This document shows positions 45,399 to 54,611 of a stretch of DNA of 64,000 nucleotides, piece by piece; position 1 is the first letter of the stretch, and every line of letters starts with the position of its first letter. Position numbers and translations under genes: made by a program. Source of the stretch: an uncultured Roseibium sp. (GTDB lineage Bacteria; Pseudomonadota; Alphaproteobacteria; Rhizobiales; Stappiaceae); contig NZ_CANLVF010000002.1 in NCBI RefSeq assembly GCF_947494555.1, positions 310,001-374,000 on the forward strand. Direction: 5' to 3'. The notes beneath the pieces are model-generated. The model was given only the letters and a program-made list of their open reading frames with translations. It searched no databases and was not told the origin of the DNA.

Positions 45399-46682
45399 AT
45401 GAACTTCGATCCGGACACATATGGCAGCGAAGTATCCCCCGGTGCTGGATGCGGTCCTGATCTTTATGACACGGAACCCGCCTTTGCGGCACTGATGGAT
45501 TCGTGTGAGGAAATGCTCCCAGAGCGTTTCAGCGACTTCGATAAATCGGAGATCGAATTCACGGATATTTTCAAGCAGATGGAGGGTTTTCTCAAGCAAT
45601 CGAGAGATGTCCGCCTGCTGACGATGCTGGCCCAGTTCGCACTTTTGAATGGTCAGCTGCATTTGTTTGCGAATGTGATCAGGATCATCCGCAAGCTACT
45701 GGAAAGCCATTGGGACACGGTACATCCGTCGGATGCGGATTTCGGGTTCATGGAGCGCATTGGCGCTCTCGAAGCGTTCAACAACAGACCGACCGTCAGG
45801 TTGCCACTCGAGGCGGCGCCTCTCCTCAAAACACGGCGCAGCGGCCCAATCAGCTATCGCGCGATCAAAATTGCCAATGGCGATGTGACGCCGCAACCGA
45901 ACGAACACATCATTTCCCTCGGCGCGATCGAAGCGGCCCTGACATCGGGTGAGCTGGAACAGGATGCCATAGACGATGTCCTGCGCGACCTGAGCGAACT
46001 GCCCGTTGAATTGCAGGCAATCGCCGACGTCTGCACCGAAAAACTGAAAGAGGCCGAAGCCAAGGCGACACCGCCGAACTACGAGAATCTGACTACGCTC
46101 CTGCAGGAAATGAACGCGGAGCTGAATGTCCGCCTGGGGCGCATGTCGCCGGAAGACGCGGAAGGTGCGGCAGATGATGAATCAGCCCAATCTTCTGAGG
46201 CGGGCGCATCATCGACCGCAAACCTTGAAATCAAAAACGCCGCACAGGCCAAACTGATTCTTGACGCGGTAGAAGATTACTATTCGTTGCGCGAACCTTC
46301 GCACCCCACCCTCTTCCTGGTGCGCGAAGCAAGAGGATTGGTCGGTAAGTCCTATCTGGACGCCCTTAAAATCCTGATGCCGAGAAGATTCGAAGAAGTT
46401 GCGCTCATTCTGGGTGCCAGCGGACTTCAATTGTCGAACGACCGCCTGCTTGAGCTGAACGAAGGCGAAGAACGGGATCTCGGCGATATCGAAGAATTCT
46501 CAGTGATGGTCATCGAAAATCGCAACGATGCCATAAAAGGTATTTCTGCCGTGAAGGGGTACTACTCCGCAAACGAACCGACGAGCCCGATTCCCATGTT
46601 GCTTGAAGAGGCACAAAATATGAGTACAGGGTCGTTTACCGGACTGCTCAATCTCTTTTTGAGGCCCGAGGAAGAAGAGTAA
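45399..46682 (+). CDS. tssA: TssA, T6SS sheath/baseplate assembly protein (ImpA_N domain)
   Basis: 427 residues. The ImpA N-terminal domain (about 15-150) contains FKQMEGFLKQSRDVRLLTML and LLESHWDTVHP. The C-terminus carries two related segments: YYSLREPSHPTLFLVREARG (about 293-312) and YYSANEPTSPIPMLLEEAQN (about 388-407), each followed by a phenylalanine- or leucine-rich helix. This EPS-x-P-type unit normally occurs once at the end of TssA. TssA guides sheath polymerisation. It is 71 bp after the OmpA gene. Confidence 0.9.
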   Translation: MNFDPDTYGSEVSPGAGCGPDLYDTEPAFAALMDSCEEMLPERFSDFDKSEIEFTDIFKQMEGFLKQSRDVRLLTMLAQFALLNGQLHLFANVIRIIRKLLESHWDTVHPSDADFGFMERIGALEAFNNRPTVRLPLEAAPLLKTRRSGPISYRAIKIANGDVTPQPNEHIISLGAIEAALTSGELEQDAIDDVLRDLSELPVELQAIADVCTEKLKEAEAKATPPNYENLTTLLQEMNAELNVRLGRMSPEDAEGAADDESAQSSEAGASSTANLEIKNAAQAKLILDAVEDYYSLREPSHPTLFLVREARGLVGKSYLDALKILMPRRFEEVALILGASGLQLSNDRLLELNEGEERDLGDIEEFSVMVIENRNDAIKGISAVKGYYSANEPTSPIPMLLEEAQNMSTGSFTGLLNLFLRPEEEE

Positions 46683-46863
46683 GGCTGAATTTGTCATGAC
46701 CCGTCGAAACGTCTTTGGTTCCCTAGAGTTCGCATACTTCTCCTTGACTCACAGCCGCAACAGGTCCTCAATATTTGGGGGAAAATTTCAAAGCGACATA
46801 CGTGTGACTGCCGTCACTACAAAAATCCGTCAATCGCTGTAAATACAAACTCATAGAACAAAA

Positions 46864-46902
46864 CGCGGTACATACAAATTCGAAACATTTTCACGTACCG
46901 CG
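46864..46902. promoter_or_regulatory. Perfect 8-bp inverted repeat upstream of tssB
   Basis: CGCGGTAC at 46864-46871 and GTACCGCG at 46895-46902 are perfect inverted copies with a centre-to-centre distance of 31 bp, about three helical turns. It lies in the AT-rich gap between tssA and tssB and could be an operator for an internal promoter. Confidence 0.45.
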
Positions 46903-46918
46903 CGAGTATTTGACTAAA

Positions 46919-46944
46919 TTTGATCTAATTTTTCTCGGATCAAA
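46919..46944. promoter_or_regulatory. Inverted repeat immediately upstream of tssB ribosome-binding site
   Basis: TTTGATC at 46919-46925 and GATCAAA at 46938-46944 form a 7-bp inverted repeat ending 19 bp before the tssB ATG. It could be a second operator or an mRNA hairpin in the leader. Confidence 0.4.
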
Positions 46945-46963
46945 AATATGAAAGGCAAGTACA

Positions 46964-47518
46964 ATGGCATCAAGTAGCGGGCAAAGCTTCATCAAGCGCA
47001 ACAGACCACCGCGGGTCCACATTTTCTACGAGGATCCCTTTGACGCGGAACAGAAGGTTGAGTTGCCCTTCGTGATGGGGGTCATGGCTGATCTGTCCGG
47101 TGACAATCCGGGTACTGAAAAATCCGACATCGATGAGCGCAAATTTCTCGACATCGATATGGACAACTTTTCGAAGCGCATGGAAGCCATCGAGCCTGGA
47201 ACGTCGTTCACCGTGGAAGACAAGCTTTCCGGCGAAGACGATTCCAAAATGAGCGTGCAACTTCGTTTCAAGAACATGGACGACTTCACGCCAGGCAAAG
47301 TCGCAGAGCAGGTTCCGGCGCTTAAGAAGCTGCTCGATGCTCGCAACAGTCTTGCTGCCCTGCGCACGATGATGGATGGGCGCGTTCAGGCGATCAGCCA
47401 GCTGGAGGAGCTGACCCGCGATCCTGCGCTTATGCAGGCACTGGCACAGAAGATGGAGTCCGAAAGCGCTTCATCCAAGGGCGGCGACGCTGCGGAAGGC
47501 GACAAAGAGGAGGCATAA
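46964..47518 (+). CDS. tssB: TssB/VipA, T6SS contractile sheath small subunit
   Basis: 184 residues. Signature IKRNRPPRVHIFYE followed by LPFVMGVMADLSG and MSVQLRFKNMDDFTPGKV. It forms the contractile sheath with TssC in the cytoplasm. The C-terminal about 15 residues are acidic and low-complexity. Good ribosome-binding site GAAAGG. The tssC ATG follows directly after the stop. Confidence 0.97.
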   Translation: MASSSGQSFIKRNRPPRVHIFYEDPFDAEQKVELPFVMGVMADLSGDNPGTEKSDIDERKFLDIDMDNFSKRMEAIEPGTSFTVEDKLSGEDDSKMSVQLRFKNMDDFTPGKVAEQVPALKKLLDARNSLAALRTMMDGRVQAISQLEELTRDPALMQALAQKMESESASSKGGDAAEGDKEEA

Positions 47519-49042
47519 ATGAGCAACACCGATACGAGCGCTCAAAAAAGTGGGGCCGCAGCCGGCGAAGCTACGAGTGAACAAAGCCCGGAGGAATTCT
47601 CTTCCATTTTGAAGCAGAATTTCCGGATCAAAAGCGAAAACGAAACGGCCAATGAACTTGTTGACAATGCAATGTCGACGTTCCTGTCCGAAGCTTTGGG
47701 CGATCAGGCACTGATCAAGGATGATGTCTACGACACCATCGACGAGATGATCGCGAAGCTTGACGAAAAGCTGACGTCGCAGGTGAATGAGATCATTCAC
47801 GCGCCGCAGTTCCAGAAACTCGAGAGCGCCTGGCGCGGCATCGACTATCTGGTTCACAATTCGGAGACGGATGCTTCGCTCAAGCTGCAGTTCCTGAATA
47901 TCTCCAAAAGGGAACTTGCAGGCGTCTTCAAGAGCTATCGTGGTGCAAAGTGGGATCAGAGCCCATTGTTCAAGCAGATCTACGAAGCTGAATTCGGTCA
48001 GCTTGGCGGTCAGCCCTACGGCTGTCTCGTTGGCGACTACGAGTTCGGCTACGATCCGCAGGACATCACGGTGCTTCGCGGTATGGCGAAAATCGCGTCT
48101 GCTGCCCATGCACCGTTCCTTGCTGCAGCCGACCCTCAGCTCATGCAGATGGAAAGCTGGACGGAATTGCCGAGCAAACGTGACCTGTCAAAGGTCTTCG
48201 ACACGGAAATTCATGCGCAGTGGCGTACGTTGCGCGAGTCGGAAGACGCCCGCTATCTCGGTTTGTCGCTGCCACGTGTGCTGGCGCGTCAGCCTTACGG
48301 TGCGAAATCCGATCCGGTCGAGGAATTCGCCTTTGAGGAAGAGTTCGGTGAAGAGAGCCACGACAATTACGCCTGGATGAACTCTGCCTATGCCATGGCC
48401 ACCAACATCAACAAGGCCTACAAGGAGTTTGGCTGGACGGTTCGGATCCGCGGCGTTGAAAGCGGTGGTCTGGTTGAAGATCTGCCGACCCACGTCTTTG
48501 AGACAGACGATGGTGGCGTCGACCAGAAATGCCCGGCTGAAATCGCGATCTCCGATCGCCGTGAGCATGAGATCTCGCGCCTCGGTCTGATCCCGTTGAT
48601 CCACCGCAAGAACACCGACCAGGCGGCTTTCCTTGGCGCTCAGTCGGTCTTCAAACCGCGCCAATTCTCGGGTCCAGACGGCAAGGACGCCACTGCATCG
48701 GACAACTTGTCGGCACGGCTGCCTTACATGTTCGCGACCACGCGTTTTGCCCATTACCTGAAAGTGATGGTGCGCAACAAGATCGGTTCCACCAAGGAAT
48801 CCGCTCAGCTGCAGCGCTGGTTGAACGACTGGATCATGGATTATGTCGATGGCGATCCGGACAATTCGACGGAGGAGACCAAGGCTCGCAAGCCACTTCG
48901 TGAGGCCAAGGTCACCATCATCGATGACGAGGAAAATCCCGGCTACTACAGAGCCCAGTTCTTCCTTCGTCCGCATTATCAGCTCGAGGGCATGGATATC
49001 GGCATGAGCCTGGCCTCAAGAATTCCGCAAGACGGAACCTGA
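47519..49042 (+). CDS. tssC: TssC/VipB, T6SS contractile sheath large subunit
   Basis: 507 residues. Conserved segments are WRGIDYLVHNSE, YGCLVGDYEFGY, LSLPRVLARQPYG, and near the end FLRPHYQLEGMDIGMSLASR. It is the main sheath component, disassembled by ClpV. No gap separates it from tssB. Length normal. Confidence 0.98.
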   Translation: MSNTDTSAQKSGAAAGEATSEQSPEEFSSILKQNFRIKSENETANELVDNAMSTFLSEALGDQALIKDDVYDTIDEMIAKLDEKLTSQVNEIIHAPQFQKLESAWRGIDYLVHNSETDASLKLQFLNISKRELAGVFKSYRGAKWDQSPLFKQIYEAEFGQLGGQPYGCLVGDYEFGYDPQDITVLRGMAKIASAAHAPFLAAADPQLMQMESWTELPSKRDLSKVFDTEIHAQWRTLRESEDARYLGLSLPRVLARQPYGAKSDPVEEFAFEEEFGEESHDNYAWMNSAYAMATNINKAYKEFGWTVRIRGVESGGLVEDLPTHVFETDDGGVDQKCPAEIAISDRREHEISRLGLIPLIHRKNTDQAAFLGAQSVFKPRQFSGPDGKDATASDNLSARLPYMFATTRFAHYLKVMVRNKIGSTKESAQLQRWLNDWIMDYVDGDPDNSTEETKARKPLREAKVTIIDDEENPGYYRAQFFLRPHYQLEGMDIGMSLASRIPQDGT

Positions 49043-49052
49043 TTTTCAGACT

Positions 49053-49084
49053 TGTCATCCGGGCGGCAGCCCGTCCGGATGACA
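49053..49084 (+). promoter_or_regulatory. Strong hairpin between tssC and hcp
   Basis: TGTCATCCGG and CCGGATGACA form a 10-bp perfect stem closing a 12-nt GC-rich loop, 10 bp past the tssC stop. There is no T run. An mRNA-processing or stabilising element that lets hcp accumulate above tssC is plausible; partial termination is another option. Confidence 0.55.
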
Positions 49085-49245
49085 CGCATCCCGCAAGGAT
49101 GCACTCCCGGTTTACCCGGGTGGAGGTGCAACGAGACGCAAACGCGCCTAGGGGTTTGGGCCAGAAGGCCCGAGGTAGATGTTAAACATTGGAAGAACGG
49201 TACCGGTCATTTGATACCGGACTGAACAAAAGAGGATTACATAAA

Positions 49246-49731
49246 ATGGCTATTGACTCATTTATCAAGCTTGAAGGCATCAAGGGTGAAGCTCAGGACA
49301 AAACCCACAAGGACGAGATCGATGTTCTGTCCTGGTCCTGGGGTGCATCGCAATCCGGTACCACTCACATGGGTTCGGGTTCCGGTTCGGGTAAAGCACA
49401 TTTCCAGGATCTCAGCTTGACGATTTATGTCGACAAGTCCGCTCCTGCGCTTTTGAACCATCTTTCAACCGGTAAACACATTCCGAAAGGCATGTTCATT
49501 ACCCGTAAAGCTGCCGGTGACACCCCGATTGAATATCTCAAGCTTGAGATGAAAGACATCATCGTCACCAGCTACTCTACAGGTGGAAGTGGTTCGTCGG
49601 ACCGGGTGACCGCCAACATGACGCTGAACTTCGGTGAATACAAAGTCATGTACACCGAACAGAAGCCGGATGGCTCCAAGGGTGCTGCACCCGAGTTCGC
49701 ATTCGATATCGCTGCGAACGAAAAGAAGTAA
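49246..49731 (+). CDS. hcp: Hcp (TssD), T6SS inner tube protein
   Basis: 161 residues from ATG 49246, preceded by AGAGGA; the frame is open to 49189 but that adds a non-conserved segment. Hcp1-family motifs include IDSFIKLEGIKGEAQDKTHK, IDVLSWSWGASQSG, FQDLSLTIYVDKSAPALL and EYLKLEMKDIIVTSY. It forms hexameric rings stacking into the secreted tube. The 200-bp gap before it includes a strong hairpin. Confidence 0.97.
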   Translation: MAIDSFIKLEGIKGEAQDKTHKDEIDVLSWSWGASQSGTTHMGSGSGSGKAHFQDLSLTIYVDKSAPALLNHLSTGKHIPKGMFITRKAAGDTPIEYLKLEMKDIIVTSYSTGGSGSSDRVTANMTLNFGEYKVMYTEQKPDGSKGAAPEFAFDIAANEKK

Positions 49732-49875
49732 GGCATTTGCCGAAGCGGCTGCCACCTACCCGGTGGCGGCCGGTCTTTTTTCGAGGGGCATATCGTTACA
49801 CCTGGGCGCGAGAAACGCGCACGCGCCGCTTGCCTCTCACAAGTCTCCGGAATTGGAATCGCGTGGGCGTTCCCG

Positions 49876-50427
49876 ATGGCAAAATCGACCGTGAAAATGC
49901 ATTCGCCGCTCATGTGGGCTTTCCGGGCTATGGACGACCCGGACTACAAAGCTGCACAGGAGCGCCAGAAAGAAAGCGCCAAGGGAAAGAACCTAAAGTC
50001 GGGACGTCGGCTTTCACGCAGTTACGGCGTGACCGAACATACGCTGCTTGCCGAAGTACGGCGCGACCTCCAGGCATTGCTGAACACTGTGAACCTCAAT
50101 TCCACGCAGGACCTCTCCGATTTTCCCGAGGTTGAAAGCTCTATCCTGAATTTCGGCCTGCCGGACCTGTCTGTCCATGTTGTGGACACGATCAGGATCG
50201 AACGGCTGGCGGACGACATTCGCGAAGCTCTTATCCGGTTTGAACCACGCATGGACCCACGCACCCTGCAGGTGGTGCGCGACACTGAATTTGAAAGCGA
50301 TTCATTCAAGGTTCGCTTTCTGATCAAAGCTGAAATTCGGTGCGATCCGGTACGCGTTGCAAGCGAGTTCGTCGCTGACGTCGACCCGGCCTTCGGCCGC
50401 ATCAAGATTATCGGGGCAACCGCATGA
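49876..50427 (+). CDS. tssE: TssE, T6SS baseplate wedge protein (gp25-like)
   Basis: 183 residues. The gp25-like core includes EVRRDLQALLNTVN, FPEVESSILNFGLPDLSV and RIERLADDIREALIRFEPR. The N-terminal about 50 residues are basic. An internal ATG at 49897 is possible. TssE is a structural part of the baseplate. The stop overlaps tssF by 4 bp (ATGA). Confidence 0.95.
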   Translation: MAKSTVKMHSPLMWAFRAMDDPDYKAAQERQKESAKGKNLKSGRRLSRSYGVTEHTLLAEVRRDLQALLNTVNLNSTQDLSDFPEVESSILNFGLPDLSVHVVDTIRIERLADDIREALIRFEPRMDPRTLQVVRDTEFESDSFKVRFLIKAEIRCDPVRVASEFVADVDPAFGRIKIIGATA

Positions 50428-52421
50428 ACCGGGAATTTCTGGATCTTTACAATCAGGAACTCATTTATCTGCGTGAGCAAGGGGCCGCGTTTGCCGAATC
50501 CTATCCCACCGTGGCAGAACGGTTGGGTGGATTACTGGAAGACCGCTCCGATCCGATGTTGTCGGGGTTGCTGGAGGGAACCGCGTTTCTCGCCGCCCGT
50601 GTTCAGCTGAAGATGAAGCACGAATTCTCCGAATTCACGTCCAATCTCTTTGAACAGCTTTACCCATCCGCCCTCGCGCCGATTCCTTCCATGGTATTGG
50701 CAAACGTGACACCCAAATATGGTGACGCCAACCTCAGAAACGGGATCAAGGTGGACAGGCATTCCCCGATGGAAGCCGTTTTCCGGGAGCGCCAGGGCGA
50801 GGTTCGTTGCCGCTTCACGCTAAGCTCACCGATCGTTCTCACCCCCCTGGAACTGAGCGGTGCCAAGTATCTCAGCTCTGCAGCGCAGGTATCCGGCCTT
50901 GGAGCCGCCATGGCAGAAGACCGGCGCGTGCGTGCTGGTCTCGCAATCAAGCTGACGCACAGAATGTCCGAAGACCGGGAAAACGAAGTTTCGGATGACG
51001 AGGCACTGAAAAAGCCGGAATACCAGGTTGCCGGGTGCCGGATAGATTCGCTTCCGATCCGTCTGGTTGGTCCGATGGACCTGGCCGCGAAAGTCTACGA
51101 GCAGATCTTCGGACACACCCTTGCGGTTTACATCAGAACGGAAGACGCCTTCGGACAGGCCTCGCTACAGCGGTTTCCCGTCGATGCTGTCGAGCAATTG
51201 GGCTTTGACGAGGATGATGCACTTTTGCGCAATGACAGGCGTCTGTTCATCGGGTTCGACTATCTGAGAGACTATTTCAATTTTCCGCGCAGCTACCTGG
51301 GCTTCCGCTTGACCGGCCTGCGTCGCTATCTTGACAGGGTCAACGCAAAGTCCTTCGAAATCGTCTTTGTGTTCGATGAGGCCGAGTCACGTCTTTCCTC
51401 CCACGTTGAGAGCAAGATCTTCGCGCTGCACACGGCGCCTGCCGTCAATCTCTTCGAACGTGCCACGGACAGGGTCCCCATCAAAAAGGGGCAACACGAG
51501 TTTGCTGTCATCACCGACAGGACCAGGCCGCTGGACTACGAGGTGCATTCCGTCACCGAGGTCAATGCCCATTTTTCCGGTGGCGAAAAGCGTTCCGTCG
51601 AGCCGCTCTACAGCGTGGCGCCGGATACTGAAAAGGCCGGTCACGAGTGGTTCTACACCATTCGCCGCCTCCCCCGCCGGCAATCTTCGAGCGAAATTCG
51701 CAGGATGCAGCCAAGTTCCTACATAGGAACCGAAACCTTCATTACGATTTCCAGCGGTGCCCAGGCCGCGGCCCTGCTCCACAGTGGCAACAAGCGGCTA
51801 GCCGAGTTGTCACTGAAAGTCATGGCGTCGAACCGTGCACTCGCGGCCGACCTGCCGGTCGGAACAAATCCGGACAAGTCGGATATCGGCGACTTTCGCA
51901 TCCTTGACGACATCAATCTGAAAGTGGATTGCGTTGCAGGCCCGACACATCCACGCCCCCCGCTGATTTCTTATAATGAACGGCTCGGCGAGGAAGGACA
52001 CGCCGGCGCCATTGCATGGCGCCTCATCAATATTCTGGCGCTCAACCATACAGGGCTCGTGCACGATGCGGCCGGTCAGGACGGCCGCTCCTTTAGGGAT
52101 ATCTTGAGCCTGTTCGCGCCACTGTCCGACAATGCCGCCGATCGTCAGGCGCAATCCGTTCGCGCCGTTTCAACGCGACCAGTCGTGCGCCGGCTGCAGC
52201 AGAAATCTGGTACCGGTGTGGCGCGCGGCCTGGAAATTACCATTTCGCTGGACGACAAGGCTTTCGAAGGCGCCAGCGCATTCCTGCTGGGCGCGGTTCT
52301 TGACCGGTTTCTGGCCGAATATGCTTCGATCAATCATTTCACCCAATGCGTGATCGCGACCACCGAGCGCGGGGTCATCATGAGGTGGCCCCCACGGATC
52401 GGCGCGAAGGGGATCATATGA
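50424..52421 (+). CDS. tssF: TssF, T6SS baseplate protein
   Basis: 665 residues, slightly longer than many TssF. Opening FLDLYNQELIYLREQGAAFA and YPTVAERLGG are signature; also DYFNFPRSYLGFRL. The end (VIATTERGVIMRWPPRIG) is typical. It forms the baseplate wedge with TssG and TssE. Overlaps both neighbours by 4 bp, so tssE-tssF-tssG are translationally coupled. Confidence 0.96.
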   Translation: MNREFLDLYNQELIYLREQGAAFAESYPTVAERLGGLLEDRSDPMLSGLLEGTAFLAARVQLKMKHEFSEFTSNLFEQLYPSALAPIPSMVLANVTPKYGDANLRNGIKVDRHSPMEAVFRERQGEVRCRFTLSSPIVLTPLELSGAKYLSSAAQVSGLGAAMAEDRRVRAGLAIKLTHRMSEDRENEVSDDEALKKPEYQVAGCRIDSLPIRLVGPMDLAAKVYEQIFGHTLAVYIRTEDAFGQASLQRFPVDAVEQLGFDEDDALLRNDRRLFIGFDYLRDYFNFPRSYLGFRLTGLRRYLDRVNAKSFEIVFVFDEAESRLSSHVESKIFALHTAPAVNLFERATDRVPIKKGQHEFAVITDRTRPLDYEVHSVTEVNAHFSGGEKRSVEPLYSVAPDTEKAGHEWFYTIRRLPRRQSSSEIRRMQPSSYIGTETFITISSGAQAAALLHSGNKRLAELSLKVMASNRALAADLPVGTNPDKSDIGDFRILDDINLKVDCVAGPTHPRPPLISYNERLGEEGHAGAIAWRLINILALNHTGLVHDAAGQDGRSFRDILSLFAPLSDNAADRQAQSVRAVSTRPVVRRLQQKSGTGVARGLEITISLDDKAFEGASAFLLGAVLDRFLAEYASINHFTQCVIATTERGVIMRWPPRIGAKGII

Positions 52422-54586
52422 GCGAAGGCTCCAACAAGGACAGGATGACAAAAGTAAAGCCCAAAGACGATCCTGTTGCGGCCGACAAGACAATTGTCCA
52501 ATTTGCAGGGTCAAAGTCTGCATGGCCCGAACCTGACGAAACACCTTCATCCGTCGATCCAGAACCGGATGAACCGCTCAAGTCTGAAAACCCTGAAGCT
52601 GATCCGACCACTGCTGGCACGTCCTTGAAAGAAGAAGTTGGTACAAACAACTCTGACGCAAGCACGGACGCAGATCGGGCTTCCCTGGAGCTATGGCCAG
52701 AGCCTGAAGACCCGATCCTATCGCCCACGACTGAAGCGGAGGCGATGAAATCAGATGCTGAAAACCAGACGTCCTCTGAAGCGCCAGCCGAAGTAGATAA
52801 AGCCTATGAATCGGGCTCAGCGGAACCTGTTTCGGATGCTGATCCGTCTACAGGCGATGTAAGTCAAACATCGGAAGAAGCTGACGAAAACCAAACACCA
52901 TTGGAGCTCTGGCCAGAACCTGATGAGTCGATCTTATCGCCTGCGATGGAAGCGGAACCGATACAATCGGATAAGGAAGACCAGACATCCTCTGAAACGT
53001 TCGCCGTTGTGAATGAAGGTTCGGTGGAGCGCTCAGCGGAGCCTGGTTCCGACCCTGAACCATCTTCCACCGATGCAAGCCGTACATCTGAAAACACTGA
53101 TGATGGCCAAGCACCCTCAGAGCTCTGGCCGGAACCAGACGAAACGATCCTATCGGCCGCGATAGAAACGGAAGCGACCCAGGCAGATGCAGAAATCACT
53201 GCTTCGGTAGAGCCCGTCGCCGATGTGAATGACATTTCGGCCGAGGAGACAGGAACGTCAGTTTCCAATGCCGCCTTGTCAGGCACGGAAGCGGCCCAAA
53301 AGTCCGGCGTCGCAGATCCTGTTGCGGCGGATAGCGTTCAGGAAGAGGACGGTCCTTCCGATCCTGACCTGAGCGAAAGCACCACAGTCGACACCGATGC
53401 GCCGGAAGAAGTGGAGCCACCGGTTGAAAGCCGGATCGAGGTGCCGGTTCAACAGCAATATGCGTCGCTGCTCGCAGCGCTGAGCGAGCGAATTCAGAAA
53501 CACCCGGGTGGACACGATCTTCTTGCCGTACTTCGCATGCTCGAAGGACAAACCGCACCCGGCGCTGCCTCGAGCGGCATGGGCCCCAAGAATTCGGATG
53601 AGCCGGCACCACCACGCATCGGAAAGAGCCGGCGCCTGATGGAAGACATCGTGCGCTTTGGCCAGGACCCGTCCAGCGAATTCCCAACGTCTACAATCGA
53701 GCGTGCAACACGCGATGTCGACAACGGGTTGATCCTGTTGGAACGCTTTTTAGGTATGCTCGGACCGCAAGGAGCGCTGCCGTCAGCCTATACCGACGAA
53801 GCCATTATGCGCGGCCTTCAGGGCGAGGACAGCTTCCCGCGCTTTCTTGACGTGTTCAACAACCGCTTTGTCCAGTTGTTTTTCCGGGCCTGGGCCGACG
53901 CGCGTCCGATCGTTCAGCACGATCGGCCCGATGACGACCGCTTTCTCGCCTATCTGGGGTCCGGCATCGGCATCGGAAGCGAGGTCTACCAGAACCTTGA
54001 TGGGATCGACGACCGACTGAAACTTCTGTTCGCGGGCTTGACGTCGGCCAAGACCAAAAGCGCGGCGCGCCTGAAGGCGCTGATCACTGGTGTCTTCGGC
54101 GTCGATGTGGAGATCGATCAATGCGTTGGCACATGGTTGCATCTCGAGCCGGACGATCAGCTCAGCATCGGCGGGTTCGGGCCTGGTGGCGCCGGACAGT
54201 TGGGTATGGATACGATCGTCGGTTCAAAGATATACAGCGTCAGCGACAAAATTCGAATCCGGATCTTCACCAGTTCCCTGGATGAATATCGGAAGTTCCT
54301 GCCGCCAACACGCGCAAAACCAAATCCGTGGACCGAAAAACTCTTCGATCTCATCGATTTCTATCTGGGTCTGGAAATTGAATACGAAATCGAACTTGCG
54401 CTTCCGAAACGGTGCGCTTCCGCAGTCCTCATGGACAGCAACAGCTCCGCCACACTTGGTCACATCGGCTGGCTGAAGCCCATCGATGCCGACCCCGCAG
54501 ATGACGCCGATTTCGACGAAGACGAAGAGATGCTGACGGACACGCGCTTCAGACCCGTCCGCCGACACACAACCGTTTACCAATAG
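52418..54586 (+). CDS. tssG: TssG, T6SS baseplate protein with long acidic repeat extension
   Basis: 722 residues from ATG 52418, which overlaps the tssF stop by 4 bp; an upstream start is not needed. TssG is normally about 330-350 residues. Here the TssG domain occupies about 345-722 (HPGGHDLLAVLRMLEGQ, FPRFLDVFNNRFVQLFFRAW, FGVDVEIDQCVGTWLHL). The first about 340 residues are acidic, Ser/Thr/Glu-rich and built on a repeated WPEPDE(S/T)ILS motif with Trp at 36, 93, 165 and 237. It should still pair with TssF in the wedge; the extension is likely disordered and exposed. The extension is in frame and continuous with the core. Confidence 0.93.
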   Translation: MSEGSNKDRMTKVKPKDDPVAADKTIVQFAGSKSAWPEPDETPSSVDPEPDEPLKSENPEADPTTAGTSLKEEVGTNNSDASTDADRASLELWPEPEDPILSPTTEAEAMKSDAENQTSSEAPAEVDKAYESGSAEPVSDADPSTGDVSQTSEEADENQTPLELWPEPDESILSPAMEAEPIQSDKEDQTSSETFAVVNEGSVERSAEPGSDPEPSSTDASRTSENTDDGQAPSELWPEPDETILSAAIETEATQADAEITASVEPVADVNDISAEETGTSVSNAALSGTEAAQKSGVADPVAADSVQEEDGPSDPDLSESTTVDTDAPEEVEPPVESRIEVPVQQQYASLLAALSERIQKHPGGHDLLAVLRMLEGQTAPGAASSGMGPKNSDEPAPPRIGKSRRLMEDIVRFGQDPSSEFPTSTIERATRDVDNGLILLERFLGMLGPQGALPSAYTDEAIMRGLQGEDSFPRFLDVFNNRFVQLFFRAWADARPIVQHDRPDDDRFLAYLGSGIGIGSEVYQNLDGIDDRLKLLFAGLTSAKTKSAARLKALITGVFGVDVEIDQCVGTWLHLEPDDQLSIGGFGPGGAGQLGMDTIVGSKIYSVSDKIRIRIFTSSLDEYRKFLPPTRAKPNPWTEKLFDLIDFYLGLEIEYEIELALPKRCASAVLMDSNSSATLGHIGWLKPIDADPADDADFDEDEEMLTDTRFRPVRRHTTVYQ
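52685..53332 (+). repeat. Three tandem 216-bp (72-codon) repeats inside tssG
   Basis: The segments beginning at residues 90, 162 and 234 each open with (L/S)ELWPEP(E/D) and are spaced exactly 72 codons apart. The first two are the most alike, and the third diverges after about 25 residues. A weaker fourth copy of the WPEPDE motif lies before them at residue 36. Confidence 0.85.
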
Positions 54587-54611
54587 GTCTCAAATTTGAA
54601 AGGCCGATACC

